Shown piece by piece: positions 1-8,703 of a stretch of 64,000 nucleotides of DNA (position 1 is the stretch's first letter; every line of letters starts with the position of its first letter). This DNA comes from Tianweitania populi. GTDB lineage: Bacteria; Pseudomonadota; Alphaproteobacteria; Rhizobiales; Rhizobiaceae. The stretch lies in the NCBI RefSeq assembly GCF_014652875.1, contig NZ_BMZQ01000001.1, positions 248,001 through 312,000 on the forward strand, in the 5' to 3' direction. The notes below the pieces were generated by a model. That model had not been told where the DNA came from. It worked only from the letters and a program-made list of their open reading frames with translations, and ran no database searches. The position numbers were made by a program, and so were the translations under genes.

Positions 1-2
1 TC

Positions 3-260
3 TATGCAAAGACCGCCGAAGCCGACCGCAAGGTGGTGGAAGCCGTAGCCCATGTTGCTGAAAAGCGTGGTATTTCGCGCGCGCAGGTAGCCTTGGCATG
101 GGTGCTGCAGAAGGAGCCGATCACGGCCCCGATCGTCGGCGCGAGCAAGCCGAACCATCTGGACGATGCAGTGGCGGCTTTGTCGGTGAAGTTGACGCCG
201 GACGAGCTAGCCTCACTCGATGCGCCCTATGTTCCGCACGCTGTTGTCGGCTTCAGCTAA
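3..260 (+). CDS. Aldo/keto reductase, C-terminal fragment
   Basis: This is the 3' end of a gene that begins before the window; the reading frame is open from base 3 to the TAA at 258-260, about 85 residues. It contains the typical C-terminal pattern of aldo/keto reductases: a helix with QVALAWVLQ, then PIVGASKPNHLDD, which forms part of the NADPH-binding site, and a terminal helix ending in DELASLDAPY. The family reduces aldehydes and ketones with NADPH in the cytoplasm. The catalytic Asp-Tyr-Lys-His residues lie upstream and cannot be seen, so the substrate is unknown. The gene converges with the minus-strand small-protein genes that follow. Confidence 0.85.
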   Translation, partial: YAKTAEADRKVVEAVAHVAEKRGISRAQVALAWVLQKEPITAPIVGASKPNHLDDAVAALSVKLTPDELASLDAPYVPHAVVGFS

Positions 261-278
261 GCCGTCGGCGCTGATATG

Positions 279-302
279 AAAAAGCGGGCCTGAGGGCCCG
301 CC
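279..302 (-). terminator. Intrinsic terminator of the small membrane-protein genes
   Basis: Read on the minus strand, a perfect 7-bp GC stem (GCGGGCC/GGCCCGC, 284-290 with 295-301) closed by a 4-nt loop is followed at once by TTTTT. It sits 26 bases beyond the stop of the 37-aa gene at 328. On the plus strand it lies just after the aldo/keto reductase stop, so it may work for both convergent transcripts, but the T tract is present only on the minus side. Confidence 0.75.
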
Positions 303-327
303 GACAATCGCGATGCTGTGCCCGAGC

Positions 328-441
328 TTACTCGCCGGGATGCATCCGATGCTGCTTGCGGCGATCGAACGCAACCCAGCCAAGGGCGCCGACGCCGACG
401 ATCAGCGGGAATACGTACCAGAAGAAAATATCGAACGTCAT
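328..441 (-). CDS. Small single-span membrane protein, 37 aa
   Basis: A short gene of 38 codons. The protein starts MTFDIFFWYVFPLIVGVGAL, a single hydrophobic span at residues 4-24, followed by a basic tail (DRRKQHRMHPGE), so it is likely an inner-membrane protein with the tail in the cytoplasm. Start choice: the ATG at 441-439 overlaps the TGA of the upstream 74-aa gene in an ATGA junction, and AAGGAG lies about 10 bases before it, which together indicate translational coupling. A terminator follows the stop. No family is recognised and the function is unknown. Small proteins with one aromatic-rich span often join respiratory or transport complexes, but nothing here identifies a partner. Confidence 0.65.
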   Translation of the reverse strand: MTFDIFFWYVFPLIVGVGALGWVAFDRRKQHRMHPGE

Positions 442-662
442 TCCTGCAAGCTCCTTAGAACGTGCCTTGCTGCAACATGTAGGCAGATTGCAGCAAAAAA
501 CCAAACTAAAATGCCAATGACGCCGAGAGAGCTTTCGTTGCTCGGAACGAGCGAGAAGGCTTGCCCGAGAACACCGACAGCGAAAAACGCTGTTGATGTT
601 CGATCCAACGCACCAGCAGTTAGTTTCGTACGCTCGTTATGAATGAGGTTCATTGTCTTCAT
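438..662 (-). CDS. Small two-span membrane protein, 74 aa, unknown function
   Basis: The predicted protein has a short hydrophilic start (NERTKLTAGALDRTST), a first hydrophobic segment around residues 23-42 (AFFAVGVLGQAFSLV) and a second around 47-65 (GVIGILVWFFAAICLHVAA), then a short basic end. It is most simply a two-helix inner-membrane protein. The ATG at 662 and the ATG at 653 are both possible starts; neither has a strong ribosome site. The stop codon overlaps the start of the 37-aa membrane gene (ATGA), so the two are probably made together. A gap of 54 bases separates it from the 159-aa membrane protein upstream, so all three could share a transcript. Not assigned to a known family. 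Confidence 0.6.
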   Translation of the reverse strand: MKTMNLIHNERTKLTAGALDRTSTAFFAVGVLGQAFSLVPSNESSLGVIGILVWFFAAICLHVAARHVLRSLQE

Positions 663-716
663 TGAGCCGGATCATCCCAGGCCATCATTCCGCAGCCAAC
701 TTGCCGGACAAGCCGC

Positions 717-1196
717 TTACCGGCAATCGTCAGGCGTAACCGTGAACTGCTTCGATCCTGCCTGTGTCTGATAGTCATAGATGACTTTGGTGTAGAACCT
801 GTTCTCGAACGAAGAACGGAACGTGCTGCAGAAGGTCGAGAGGTTGTCGGCCTTGATGACCGACACGTCGAAATCAGCAGGAAGCTCACCCTCGATCGTA
901 AAGAAGTAGGTAAGTTCCTTTTCCGAAATGCTGGCTGACTGCAGGGTCGTCGCATCATCGATCTTCTGCGGCAGCGACGCGTTGATCTTTGCCTCGATCA
1001 GCAAGGGCGGCAATAACTGCGGCATCAACGGCACCGTCGAAGCCACCAAGATGATGGGTATGAACTGAGCGAACTTGTATCCCGCTTGTCTGAACGGGTA
1101 GGCAACCAGGAAGCCGATGAGGCCGACTAGAGCGCCAACCAGCGCGTAAACGGCGATCGGCGGCCAATCGGCCATGGTTGCAAGAAGTGCCTGCAT
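717..1196 (-). CDS. Membrane-anchored protein of unknown function, 159 aa
   Basis: The first 70 residues hold two hydrophobic helices (about 14-36 and 44-66) around a short basic loop (RQAGYKF); the remaining 90 residues are soluble and rich in charged and polar residues, with two cysteines (CSTFRSS and the C-terminal DDCR) that could pair outside the cytoplasm. The ATG at 1196 is preceded by AGGGGGACACA, a good ribosome site. It is the first of three minus-strand membrane-protein genes ending at the terminator near 290. No family is recognised. The layout suggests an inner-membrane anchor with a periplasmic domain; this is inference from hydropathy only. Confidence 0.65.
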   Translation of the reverse strand: MQALLATMADWPPIAVYALVGALVGLIGFLVAYPFRQAGYKFAQFIPIILVASTVPLMPQLLPPLLIEAKINASLPQKIDDATTLQSASISEKELTYFFTIEGELPADFDVSVIKADNLSTFCSTFRSSFENRFYTKVIYDYQTQAGSKQFTVTPDDCR

Positions 1197-1322
1197 TGTG
1201 TCCCCCTGTATAGGCTGCGCTTAGCATTGTAGCTGAGTCACATCCAGATGAACTTGCAGGCGCCTGCTGTTTGCCAAGCAACGGCGAGCTTGCGCCAGCC
1301 GTTGCTTGATTTGGATCGTTGC

Positions 1323-2681
1323 TTACTTGGCGGAGAGGAAGTCGGCCACTTCGAGCAGGATGAACTCGTTGTGGGCAGCCTTGCCGATCTCACGACCGCC
1401 CGAGAAGGGCAGGTTGTTGTCGTCGGCGACCAGGATATGCGTGTCGTCGATCTTGATGACGTCTTCGATCGTCTGGAACGGGAAGGTGAACTTGCCGTCC
1501 GGATCGTTCTTGACGATCTCCTTGATCGACTTGCCGTCCGGATCATCGATGTTCATCAGGTCGATGGAACCGATGCGGCGCATCGCGCCATCCTGGTCGA
1601 TCTGGGCGGTATCCACCAGCACGATGCGCTTGACCTTGGCCGGCATAGGATAGCATGCCGATTTGTCTGTGCTGTCGGCTTTGCATTCCAGGCTAGCATT
1701 GCCTTCGCCGGCATCGCGCTCGATCACCAGGGCGCGGGTGTCATCGATGAAGTTGAAGTCACCGATATTAGTGGCGCCTTCGCCGAGCGGGAACTTGTAG
1801 CTGTCGCCCGTCCAGTCATTCTTAGCGGGGTCGAAAGTCAACACGGTCAGTGCCTTGCCTTCGGGCTGGCCGCTCTCGCTGTAAAGCGGCTTTTCCAGCA
1901 TGGCCCAAAGCAGGTTCGTGCCGGGCTGAAGCGCCATGCCTTCATAGCCGCCGGAACGCTGCGCCTGGAAATCCTTGCCCGCAGAAGCCGGAACGGTGAC
2001 GCCGGGCGTGTCGGGCCCGAGCAACGGCTTGCCGTTGAGCTTGGTTGGATGAACTGCAAGAACCTTACCGTCGAGTGTCGCGTGGATGAGGTAAGGGCCA
2101 AACTCGTCGCCGATCCAGACTTCGTTGTTCAGAACCTGGATGCTTTCCGGGTCGAAATCCGCGCCCGTCAGGTAGCGGCTTTCCGTGCCTTCATAGGCGA
2201 TGCGAAAGGGCACCTTGTGGTCGGGATCGTGCAGGAAGATGGAGTCGAGGCGCTCGACTTTGCCGCCGGCGAAGTCCGGCTTCATCTTGTGGAAGAACAG
2301 CAGCGCGTCGGCGCTGTTGGCCTTGGCGCCGAAGCCGTTGTCGGTCAGCGTGTAGATGCTGCCGTCTTCGGCCAGATTCATGGCAAAGCCCGACATGCCC
2401 TGCACGGGCTGGCCCAAGAATGGCAGCGACAAACCTGTCGGGTGACTGCCATAAGCAGCGCCCACGTCGCCGGGTGCGGTCATCGGCTTTTCGTTGCGGG
2501 TCTTGCCCGTGAACTTGCCGGAGGTCCAGGCGTCACGCGGCGCGTCTGCAGGCGGCGCGATAAGCGTCATGGCCGGGAAATAAGCGTGGCCTGCGAGCTT
2601 GGCGGGAAACGTCTGTTCGGCATGGGCCGAAGCGGTAATCGCGCAAAGCGCGACGGATGCGAGAATGGCGCGGAGCGTCAT
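1323..2681 (-). CDS. Exported esterase-like/phytase-like protein
   Basis: A 452-aa protein with a Sec signal peptide (MTLRAILASVALCAITASAHA, cleavage after AHA), so it is likely periplasmic or secreted. The body matches the esterase-like activity of phytase family (a beta-propeller fold): DNGFGAKANSADALL, DPESIQVLNNEVWIGDEFGPYL, and a late segment DDTRALVIERDAGEGN are typical of its blades and metal-binding acidic loops. Members are thought to act on phosphate esters, but the substrate is not proven for most. The ATG at 2681 was chosen over an in-frame codon 19 positions upstream because it starts the signal peptide exactly and has AAGGGGGAAG before it. It stands alone, with pdxH upstream on the same strand. 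Confidence 0.8.
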   Translation of the reverse strand: MTLRAILASVALCAITASAHAEQTFPAKLAGHAYFPAMTLIAPPADAPRDAWTSGKFTGKTRNEKPMTAPGDVGAAYGSHPTGLSLPFLGQPVQGMSGFAMNLAEDGSIYTLTDNGFGAKANSADALLFFHKMKPDFAGGKVERLDSIFLHDPDHKVPFRIAYEGTESRYLTGADFDPESIQVLNNEVWIGDEFGPYLIHATLDGKVLAVHPTKLNGKPLLGPDTPGVTVPASAGKDFQAQRSGGYEGMALQPGTNLLWAMLEKPLYSESGQPEGKALTVLTFDPAKNDWTGDSYKFPLGEGATNIGDFNFIDDTRALVIERDAGEGNASLECKADSTDKSACYPMPAKVKRIVLVDTAQIDQDGAMRRIGSIDLMNIDDPDGKSIKEIVKNDPDGKFTFPFQTIEDVIKIDDTHILVADDNNLPFSGGREIGKAAHNEFILLEVADFLSAK

Positions 2682-2776
2682 GAAACTTCCCCCTTCAGAA
2701 AGTCGGATGATCAACGCGGCGGGGGATAGGTCTTTCAAATGACAGGGATTGAACGTGGCGATGACGGATCGATGAC

Positions 2777-2801
2777 GGCGCGGCCTTCGGACAGCCGCGC
2801 C
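2777..2801 (-). terminator. Possible terminator hairpin after pdxH
   Basis: An 8-bp perfect GC stem (GGCGCGGC at 2777-2784 with GCCGCGCC at 2794-2801) lies 12 bases beyond the pdxH stop. There is no T tract on either strand, so this may be a Rho-dependent or mRNA-stabilising hairpin and not a true intrinsic terminator. Confidence 0.35.
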
Positions 2802-2812
2802 GCCTAATTCGA

Positions 2813-3427
2813 TCAGGGGTAAAGCCGTTCGGTGGTCCAGCTCTCGCCATCGCGCGTGAAGACGATGCGGTCGTGCAGGCGATACGGCATGTCGCGCCAG
2901 AACTCGATCACATCAGGCACGATGCGGAAGCCTGACCAGTGCGCGGGGCGGGGGATGTCGCCGTCACCATAGCGCTTGGTGATCTGAGCCACAGCTTTTT
3001 CGAGCACGTCGCGGCTTTCCAGCGGGCGCGATTGCTGCGAAGCCCAGGCGCCGATACGGCTGCCACGCGGCCGGGTGTTGTAATAGGCATCGGCTTCCGC
3101 GTCCGACACAAGCTCGACATCGCCGCGAATGCGGACCTGCCGTCGCAATGACTTCCAGTGAAAACACATCGCGGCTTTCCGGGCTGACAGGATCTCCTGA
3201 CCCTTCGCGCTCTCATAATTGGTATAGAAGGTGTAGCCACGCGCATCGAATTCCTTCAAAAGCACGACGCGCACATTCGGCATGCCTGTCGGATCGACCG
3301 TGGCAACGGCAACCGCATTGGGATCGTTGATCTCGGTGGTTGTGGCTTCATCGAGCCACGTGCCGAACAGTTCGAAGGGGTTTTGCGTTGCGGCAAAGTC
3401 ACTGCTTGTTAACGGTGTATCGTTCAC
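2813..3427 (-). CDS. pdxH: Pyridoxamine 5'-phosphate oxidase
   Basis: A 204-aa FMN enzyme that oxidises pyridoxine or pyridoxamine 5'-phosphate to the cofactor PLP. Family hallmarks are visible: [24 protein letters not shown] (phosphate/FMN region), [27 protein letters not shown], and the signature region near the C-terminus from [15 protein letters not shown] to the end WTTERLYP. The length is normal. The start is a GTG at 3427, because AGGACAG lies 5 bases upstream and the N-terminus then matches the usual short lead before NPFELF; the longer upstream frame has no family similarity. It is divergent from a lipoprotein gene with only about 40 bases between them, so their promoters must overlap. 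Confidence 0.95.
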   Translation of the reverse strand: MNDTPLTSSDFAATQNPFELFGTWLDEATTTEINDPNAVAVATVDPTGMPNVRVVLLKEFDARGYTFYTNYESAKGQEILSARKAAMCFHWKSLRRQVRIRGDVELVSDAEADAYYNTRPRGSRIGAWASQQSRPLESRDVLEKAVAQITKRYGDGDIPRPAHWSGFRIVPDVIEFWRDMPYRLHDRIVFTRDGESWTTERLYP

Positions 3428-3468
3428 TATTCTGTCCTGACTCGAAATCCGTAAACGGAGATTGCCGA

Positions 3469-3960
3469 TTGTCGCGTTTCGCGCAACCCGCCGATAGGGA
3501 TAGCACCAGTTTGAGCACCAGCCACGCACCACTTCGCCTGAAGCGGTCGGCCAGAGGACGCTCGGCAGGCTTGCTCGGCTGTCTTGCGCTGACCACGATG
3601 CTGGCGGGCTGCGGCATGTCTGTGAACAAGGCTGCCGATGTTGGCCTGACCACGTCGAGCGTACCGGCAACGCCTGCACCCGATACCCAGATGGCCTCCG
3701 ACCAGTCGATCATCCGCAACGCGGTTTCGGCAACCGATCTCCAGTCGGTGGGGCAGGGCGGCGTATCCTGGGCCAATACCGATACCGGCTCTCGCGGCGC
3801 GATCTCCAGCATCTCCGAATATGCCGAATCCAATTCAGGTCTGACCTGCCGCAAATTTGTAGTGTCGCGCGAAAGCTATAGTGGCGTCAGCCTGTATGAC
3901 GGCGACGCCTGCCTGGTGAACGGCGGCGCCTGGCAGTTGCGCGCCTTCAAGAGCATGTAA
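3469..3960 (+). CDS. RT0821/Lpp0805-type surface lipoprotein
   Basis: The product has a basic N-terminus (RLKRSARGR), a hydrophobic run and the lipobox LAGC with the lipidated Cys near residue 48, so it should be an outer-membrane or periplasmic lipoprotein. The C-terminal part ([36 protein letters not shown]) resembles the RT0821/Lpp0805 surface-antigen family found near dnaJ/pdxH genes in rhizobia. No ATG precedes the lipobox at a sensible distance; the TTG at 3469 has GGAG 8 bases upstream and is the best start, with a second TTG at 3511 possible. Function unknown. The downstream J-domain gene begins 87 bases later. Confidence 0.7.
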   Translation: MSRFAQPADRDSTSLSTSHAPLRLKRSARGRSAGLLGCLALTTMLAGCGMSVNKAADVGLTTSSVPATPAPDTQMASDQSIIRNAVSATDLQSVGQGGVSWANTDTGSRGAISSISEYAESNSGLTCRKFVVSRESYSGVSLYDGDACLVNGGAWQLRAFKSM

Positions 3961-4047
3961 GTGGTGCTCCGTTCCACAAGCACTCTTTAATTCACGGTTT
4001 CGAGATCGCATATTGGCGATAACTTCCGTTAACCCGGTTTAATCACC

Positions 4048-4956
4048 ATGCGCGATCCTTATGAAGTGCTGGGCGTCAGCAAGGACGCCTCGGCCAAAGA
4101 CATCAAATCGGCGTTCCGCAAGCTCGCCAAGAAGTATCATCCCGATCAGAATCCGAATGATCCCAAGGCGACGGAGCGGTTCAACGCCGCCAATCAGGCT
4201 TACGAAATCGTCGGCGACGACGACAAGCGCCGCCAGTATGACCGTGGCGAGATCGACGGCGACGGCAAGCCGCGCTTCCAGGGCTTCGAAGGTGCGGGCG
4301 CTGGCGGCGATCCGTTCGGCCAGTTCCGTCAGAGCGGCGGCGGCGCGCATTTCCGCTCCGGCGGCTTTGGCGGCGGTAATGACGATATCTTCAGCGAGAT
4401 CTTCGGCCAGGCCTTTGGTCGTGGCGGCGCGGCCGGTGCCGGTGCGCGCGGTCCTGCGCCCAAGGGTGCCGATCTCAACGCAACGATGCAGGTTTCCATC
4501 GAGGATGTCGTCGCGGCCGCCAAGGTCGAGGCGGTCTTTCCCGGCGGACGGCGCATCGCCGTCAAGCTGCCGGCCTATGTGGAAGACGGCCAGACCATCC
4601 GCCTGAAAGGGCAGGGCGATCCGTCACCCTATGGTGGCGAGCCCGGTGATGCGCTGGTCAAGATCGTTTATGCGCACCATCCGCGCTACAGCATCGAAGG
4701 CCGTGATCTTCATGTCGACCTGCCTGTCGCCCTCAGCGACGCCGTGCTCGGCGCCAAGGTTGCCGTGGAAACTCCGTTGGGCAAGCTCGCCGTGTCGGTG
4801 CCAGCCTGGTCAAGCTCCGACAAGGTCCTGCGCCTCAAGGGCCGCGGCCTGCCGGTGAAAACCGGCGGCCATGCCGACCTCTATGTCCACGTCCGCATCA
4901 TGCTGGATGCCAGCGATCATGAGCTGGAGCATCTGCTGCGGGTGCGGCAGGCGTAA
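4048..4956 (+). CDS. DnaJ-like co-chaperone without zinc finger (CbpA type)
   Basis: The 302-aa protein opens with a full J domain ([13 protein letters not shown], with the HPD motif in [10 protein letters not shown] near residues 31-33), which stimulates the ATPase of DnaK. A Gly/Phe-rich linker follows (about 75-125), then the DnaJ C-terminal substrate-binding domains ([39 protein letters not shown]). The four CxxCxGxG zinc motifs of true DnaJ are absent, so this is a class II protein like CbpA. It acts in the cytoplasm in protein folding. A near-palindromic TTAA sequence lies about 15 bases upstream of the start. Confidence 0.9.
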   Translation: MRDPYEVLGVSKDASAKDIKSAFRKLAKKYHPDQNPNDPKATERFNAANQAYEIVGDDDKRRQYDRGEIDGDGKPRFQGFEGAGAGGDPFGQFRQSGGGAHFRSGGFGGGNDDIFSEIFGQAFGRGGAAGAGARGPAPKGADLNATMQVSIEDVVAAAKVEAVFPGGRRIAVKLPAYVEDGQTIRLKGQGDPSPYGGEPGDALVKIVYAHHPRYSIEGRDLHVDLPVALSDAVLGAKVAVETPLGKLAVSVPAWSSSDKVLRLKGRGLPVKTGGHADLYVHVRIMLDASDHELEHLLRVRQA

Positions 4957-4967
4957 ACCGGTTAGCT

Positions 4968-6638
4968 TCATCCCGCCGGCTGCCCTGGCTCCTTTTCCCG
5001 ATTGCGCAGGATGAAGCGCTGGACCTTTCCGCTTGGGGTTTTCGGCAGTTCGGTGACGAACTCGATCTCGCGCGGGTAAGCGTGGGCCGATAGCCGCTTC
5101 TTGACGAAAGTGGAGAGTTCGTCGGCAAGGCCGTCTGAGGACAGGCCGGGCTTCAGCACGATGAAGGCTTTGACGATCTCGGTGCGCTCGGGGTCGGGCT
5201 TGCCGATGACAACCGCTTCCACCACGGCCGGATGTTCTACCAGCGCGCTTTCAACGTCGAACGGCCCGATACGATAGCCGGATGAGGTGATGACATCGTC
5301 GTTGCGGCCAACAAAGCTGATATGGCCACTGTCGGCGCGCTCGGCCGTATCACCAGTGCGATAGAAGCCGCCATCGATCGCCGGCGTGTCCTGGCGGTAA
5401 TAGCCCTCGAACCACATTAGAGGTGAGCGGCTGAGATCGACGGCGAGGTCGCCGGGCGTGTTCACGGGCAGTTCCGCATTGTCTTCGCCGATCACCGTGA
5501 CGTGGAAGCCCGGCATCGGCAGACCGGCTGCACCCGGGCGCACTTCGTGGCTGAGGCCGTGATGCGAATTGACCACCATGCCCGTTTCGGTCTGGCCATA
5601 ATGATCAAAGATCGGCGCGCCGAGATTGGCGGCGAACCAGCGGATGACTTCGGGGTTGAGCGGCTCGCCAGCGCTGGACACGACCCGCAGTTTGCCCTTC
5701 AGCGGTGCTGCCGCGTCTTCGCCGGCCGCAATCAGCAGGCGGAAGGCGGTGGGCGCGCCAGCCAGATTGGTGATACCGTGGCTCTGGATCAACTGGTAGG
5801 TGCTTTCGGCCGTGAAAGGACCGTCGTAGAAGGTCGTAGCATGGCCGAGCAGCAGCGGGCCGGTCACGGCATAATACAGGCCATAGGCCCAGCCTGGATC
5901 GGCGATGTTCCAGAAGATGTCGTCCGGCCGAAGATCGATCGCATAGCGCATGTAAGCGTCGAAGCTGAGCAGCGCGCGGATCGGTACCGGAACGCCCTTC
6001 GGCAGGCCGGTGGTGCCGGATGTCGACATCATCATCATCAGATCGTCGCCGCGCCGCATGATCGGCGCGAAGTCGGTGCTCTGTTCGGCGAGCTTGGCGC
6101 GCAGATCATCGTCGCCGGCCTGGACGCTCTCGCCTCTGTCGGCCCGAAGGAAAACGCCAATACGCGGCGCATTGGCAATGTCTGCGAGCTTCGGACGATT
6201 GGCGGCGTCGGTCACGACCAGCTTGGCTTCGCTCATCTTCAAGCGATGTTCGATCGCCTTTGGTCCGAAAGCCGTGAACAAGGGCTGATAGATCGCACCG
6301 GCGCGCCAAGTGCCGAGGATGGTGGTCAAAAGGTCCGGCGTACGCGGCAGCATGCCCGCGACGACATCGCCGGCGCTAAGACCGATGGATTGGAGGTAGT
6401 TGGCAAACTGAGCCGCGCGGTCGCGCAGTTCCTCAAAGAAAAGCTGTTCGCGGCGACCGTCCTGACTTTCGTAATCAAGCGCCAGCCGGTTCGCGCCGAC
6501 ATGGCGATCGCAGCATTCGACGCAGGCATTGATGCCGCCTTCCAGGTTGCCCTGGAGCGTCGAGGCCAGATCGTCTGCGCTGAACCCGGCCAGCACATCC
6601 TCATAAGCCAACGGTTTGTCTCCTCCAAACCCCGTCAT
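4968..6638 (-). CDS. Acyl-CoA synthetase (AMP-binding enzyme)
   Basis: A 556-aa adenylate-forming ligase that activates a carboxylic acid with ATP to an acyl-AMP and then an acyl-CoA. Visible motifs: the phosphate-binding loop STSGTTGLPKGVP, the adenine-binding YGQTETGM, the hinge region YRTGDTAERADSGHISFVGRNDDVI, and the C-terminal catalytic lysine in TPSGKVQRF. The IWNIADPGWAYGLYY-like middle segment resembles the medium-chain/acetyl-CoA-synthetase-like group, but the acid used cannot be told from sequence. ATG 6638 is preferred to the adjacent GTG because GAGGAGG lies 5 bases before it. The gene converges with the J-domain gene and is divergent from fabI. Confidence 0.88.
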   Translation of the reverse strand: MTGFGGDKPLAYEDVLAGFSADDLASTLQGNLEGGINACVECCDRHVGANRLALDYESQDGRREQLFFEELRDRAAQFANYLQSIGLSAGDVVAGMLPRTPDLLTTILGTWRAGAIYQPLFTAFGPKAIEHRLKMSEAKLVVTDAANRPKLADIANAPRIGVFLRADRGESVQAGDDDLRAKLAEQSTDFAPIMRRGDDLMMMMSTSGTTGLPKGVPVPIRALLSFDAYMRYAIDLRPDDIFWNIADPGWAYGLYYAVTGPLLLGHATTFYDGPFTAESTYQLIQSHGITNLAGAPTAFRLLIAAGEDAAAPLKGKLRVVSSAGEPLNPEVIRWFAANLGAPIFDHYGQTETGMVVNSHHGLSHEVRPGAAGLPMPGFHVTVIGEDNAELPVNTPGDLAVDLSRSPLMWFEGYYRQDTPAIDGGFYRTGDTAERADSGHISFVGRNDDVITSSGYRIGPFDVESALVEHPAVVEAVVIGKPDPERTEIVKAFIVLKPGLSSDGLADELSTFVKKRLSAHAYPREIEFVTELPKTPSGKVQRFILRNREKEPGQPAG

Positions 6639-6840
6639 CACGCCTCCTCAAGCATGTTCGTGCAACGAAACGGCTATCAGCCGCCAACCACTTGGCTGGC
6701 CATCAAATAGCGTGCAGAACGCCTAAGCAAGAGCCAGCCAAGCCCTCCGTGTGTCAGCGAACGGGATCGTGGCTGCTTGAAGCGGCTGTAGGGCTGTGCA
6801 ATAGGGCGGCCAACGAATTGAATTGAACAGGAGCGCGGGA

Positions 6841-7659
6841 ATGGCGGTCGGAAATAGCCTGATGGCTGGCAAACGCGGTCTGATTTTTGGCGTAGCGAAC
6901 AATCGTTCGATCGCCTACGGCATCGCCAAGGCACTCGCGGACCAGGGTGCGGAAATCGCGCTGACCTATCAGGGCGATTCGCTGCGCAAGCGCGTCGAGC
7001 CCCTCGCTGCCGAACTCGGCGCGACCGTGGTCGGCCATTGCGACGTGACGGATATGGCCACGATCGACGCCGTGTTCGACGCGGTAAAGGAAAAGTGGGG
7101 CAAAATCGACTTTGTCGTGCACGCCGTCGCCTTCTCCGACAAGGACGAGTTGACCGGCCGCTACGTCGATACGACGCGCGACAACTTCCTGCGTACGATG
7201 GACATCTCCGCGTATTCCTTCACGGCCATCGCCAAGCGCGCCGAGCCGCTGATGACGGATGGCGGTTCGATCCTGACGCTGACCTATTACGGCGCCGAAA
7301 AAGTCATGCCGCATTACAACGTCATGGGCATCGCCAAGGCCGCTCTCGAAGCGAGCGTGCAGTATCTGGCGGTCGATCTCGGCGGCTCGAAGATCCGCGT
7401 CAACGCGATCTCGGCCGGCCCGATCAAGACGCTGGCTGCGTCGGGCATCGGCGACTTCCGCTACATCCTGAAGTGGAACGAGTACAACGCACCGCTCAAG
7501 CGCACCGTGACGATTGAGGAAGTGGGCGACAGCGCGCTTTACCTCCTGTCGGATCTTTCCCGCGGCGTGACCGGCGAAGTCATGCACGTCGATTCCGGCT
7601 ACCATGTCGTCGGCATGAAGTCAGTCGATGCCCCGGACATCTCCGTCGTCAAGGAATAA
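6841..7659 (+). CDS. fabI: Enoyl-[acyl-carrier-protein] reductase (NADH)
   Basis: The last step of each round of type II fatty acid elongation: it reduces enoyl-ACP with NADH. The 272-aa protein is an SDR with the FabI pattern: LIFGVANNRSIAYGIA (cofactor loop), DVTDMATID, and the catalytic Tyr-x6-Lys as Y159 and K166 in PHYNVMGIAKAALE; Tyr149/150 lie just before, as in other FabI proteins. Start ATG 6841 has CAGGAG 7 bases upstream; an earlier TTG is less likely. It is followed after 8 bases by a histidine phosphatase gene, probably one transcript. FabI is the target of triclosan and isoniazid-like inhibitors in other bacteria. Confidence 0.95.
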   Translation: MAVGNSLMAGKRGLIFGVANNRSIAYGIAKALADQGAEIALTYQGDSLRKRVEPLAAELGATVVGHCDVTDMATIDAVFDAVKEKWGKIDFVVHAVAFSDKDELTGRYVDTTRDNFLRTMDISAYSFTAIAKRAEPLMTDGGSILTLTYYGAEKVMPHYNVMGIAKAALEASVQYLAVDLGGSKIRVNAISAGPIKTLAASGIGDFRYILKWNEYNAPLKRTVTIEEVGDSALYLLSDLSRGVTGEVMHVDSGYHVVGMKSVDAPDISVVKE

Positions 7660-7667
7660 GACCGAAC

Positions 7668-8258
7668 GTGGTGCGACCGCTCTGCTACTTCATCCGTCAC
7701 GGTGAAACCGACTGGAACGCGGAAGGGCGGCTTCAGGGCCAGGCCGACCGCGACCTGACGGAAAAGGGCAGGGCACAAGCGACCGGCAACGGGGTCAAGC
7801 TCAAGAGCCTGATCGGTGATGCAGCAGGGTTCGACTTCGTGTCGAGCCCGATGCAGCGCACGCGTCACACGATGGAGCGATTGCGCGAGGCCATGGGGCT
7901 CGATCCACAAGCCTACCGCACCGATCGCCGGTTGATGGAACTCAGCTTCGGCGACTGGCAGGGTTTTACCTTCGCCGAGCTGGAAGAAAAAACACCGGGC
8001 CTGCGCGCCCAGCGCAACCAGGACAAGTGGAATTACCTGCCGCCGGGCAAGGGAGCGGAGAGCTACGCGCTTCTAGCGCAAAGATTCAACGGATGGCTCC
8101 GCGAGCTCAGCACGCAAACGATCTGCGTCGCCCATGGCGGCATCGTTCGCACACTGTTTCATCTGTTGGGGGAGGCTGATGAGGTGGCCGCCAGCGAGAT
8201 GGACATTCCGCAGGACCGGATCTTGCGGATGGAAAATGACCGGCTCAGCTGGCTCTAA
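7668..8258 (+). CDS. Histidine phosphatase (phosphoglycerate mutase-like)
   Basis: A 196-aa member of the histidine phosphatase superfamily. The phosphorylated His is in the N-terminal RHGETDWN motif, followed by GRLQGQADRDLTEKGRAQA, the SSPMQRTRHTME arginine segment, ELSFGDWQG and the second catalytic His in VAHGGIVRTLF. Such enzymes include phosphoglycerate mutases, but many are phosphatases for other small phosphates; the pairing with fabI does not fix the substrate. The start is GTG 7668 (a second GTG follows directly). It lies 8 bases after fabI on the same strand, so co-transcription is likely. Confidence 0.88.
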   Translation: MVRPLCYFIRHGETDWNAEGRLQGQADRDLTEKGRAQATGNGVKLKSLIGDAAGFDFVSSPMQRTRHTMERLREAMGLDPQAYRTDRRLMELSFGDWQGFTFAELEEKTPGLRAQRNQDKWNYLPPGKGAESYALLAQRFNGWLRELSTQTICVAHGGIVRTLFHLLGEADEVAASEMDIPQDRILRMENDRLSWL

Positions 8259-8273
8259 GCCGGTCCCAGCTGC

Positions 8274-8525
8274 TTATTGATCCGGCAGCTGCATGTCGGT
8301 GATCAGCTTTTCGCCGTCGACCTCGTCATAGGCGATCACGACGTCCATGCCTTCTTCAAGCGCAGTGACATCGAACTCGCCGGGAAGCTTGAACTTTTCA
8401 CCGTCCGACAGCGTGATCGTCAGGTTGTCGCGATCGATCTTCTTGATCTCGCCTTCCGTATCGGCAGCGTAAGCGCCGACAATCGACAGCAAAAGGATGG
8501 AGGCGGCAGCGAAACCGGTCTTCAT
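8274..8525 (-). CDS. DUF1344 family exported small protein
   Basis: An 83-aa protein with a signal peptide (MKTGFAAASILLLSIVGAYA) and a short acidic mature part (DTEGEIKKIDRDNLTITLSDGEKFKLPGEFDV), which matches the DUF1344 family common in rhizobia. The mature part reads as a small beta-barrel, OB-like module (an alternating strand pattern with the TLSDGE turn). It should be periplasmic. Its function is unknown. The ATG at 8525 was chosen because it starts the signal peptide; the longer upstream frame is antisense to aroC and not real. It converges with the histidine phosphatase gene. Confidence 0.8.
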   Translation of the reverse strand: MKTGFAAASILLLSIVGAYAADTEGEIKKIDRDNLTITLSDGEKFKLPGEFDVTALEEGMDVVIAYDEVDGEKLITDMQLPDQ

Positions 8526-8703
8526 GGGATTCCTTGAATTGGGACAGGCAGAAGCTGAGAGGCCAAGTCGACGCCCTCTAAGCAGACAAGAACGAAGAGA
8601 ATGTGTCAAAAATAAAAGGCAGGCGAGCAGGTGGCCGGTTTGACCCCTGCCGGATTCACTCCTAGAAGCGCGACAGCCTCCTTTTGCCGTCTGCGGAATT
8701 TCC

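Noticed and set aside
313-642. Plus-strand ORF of 109 codons over the small membrane-protein genes
   Set aside because: It has no ribosome site and no recognisable features, while the minus-strand frames show hydrophobic helices, a Shine-Dalgarno site, an ATGA overlap and a terminator.
1248-2729. Long plus-strand ORF of 493 codons opposite the phytase-like gene
   Set aside because: It is antisense to a clear signal-peptide protein, has an improbable composition and no recognisable domain; it arises from GC-rich codon bias.
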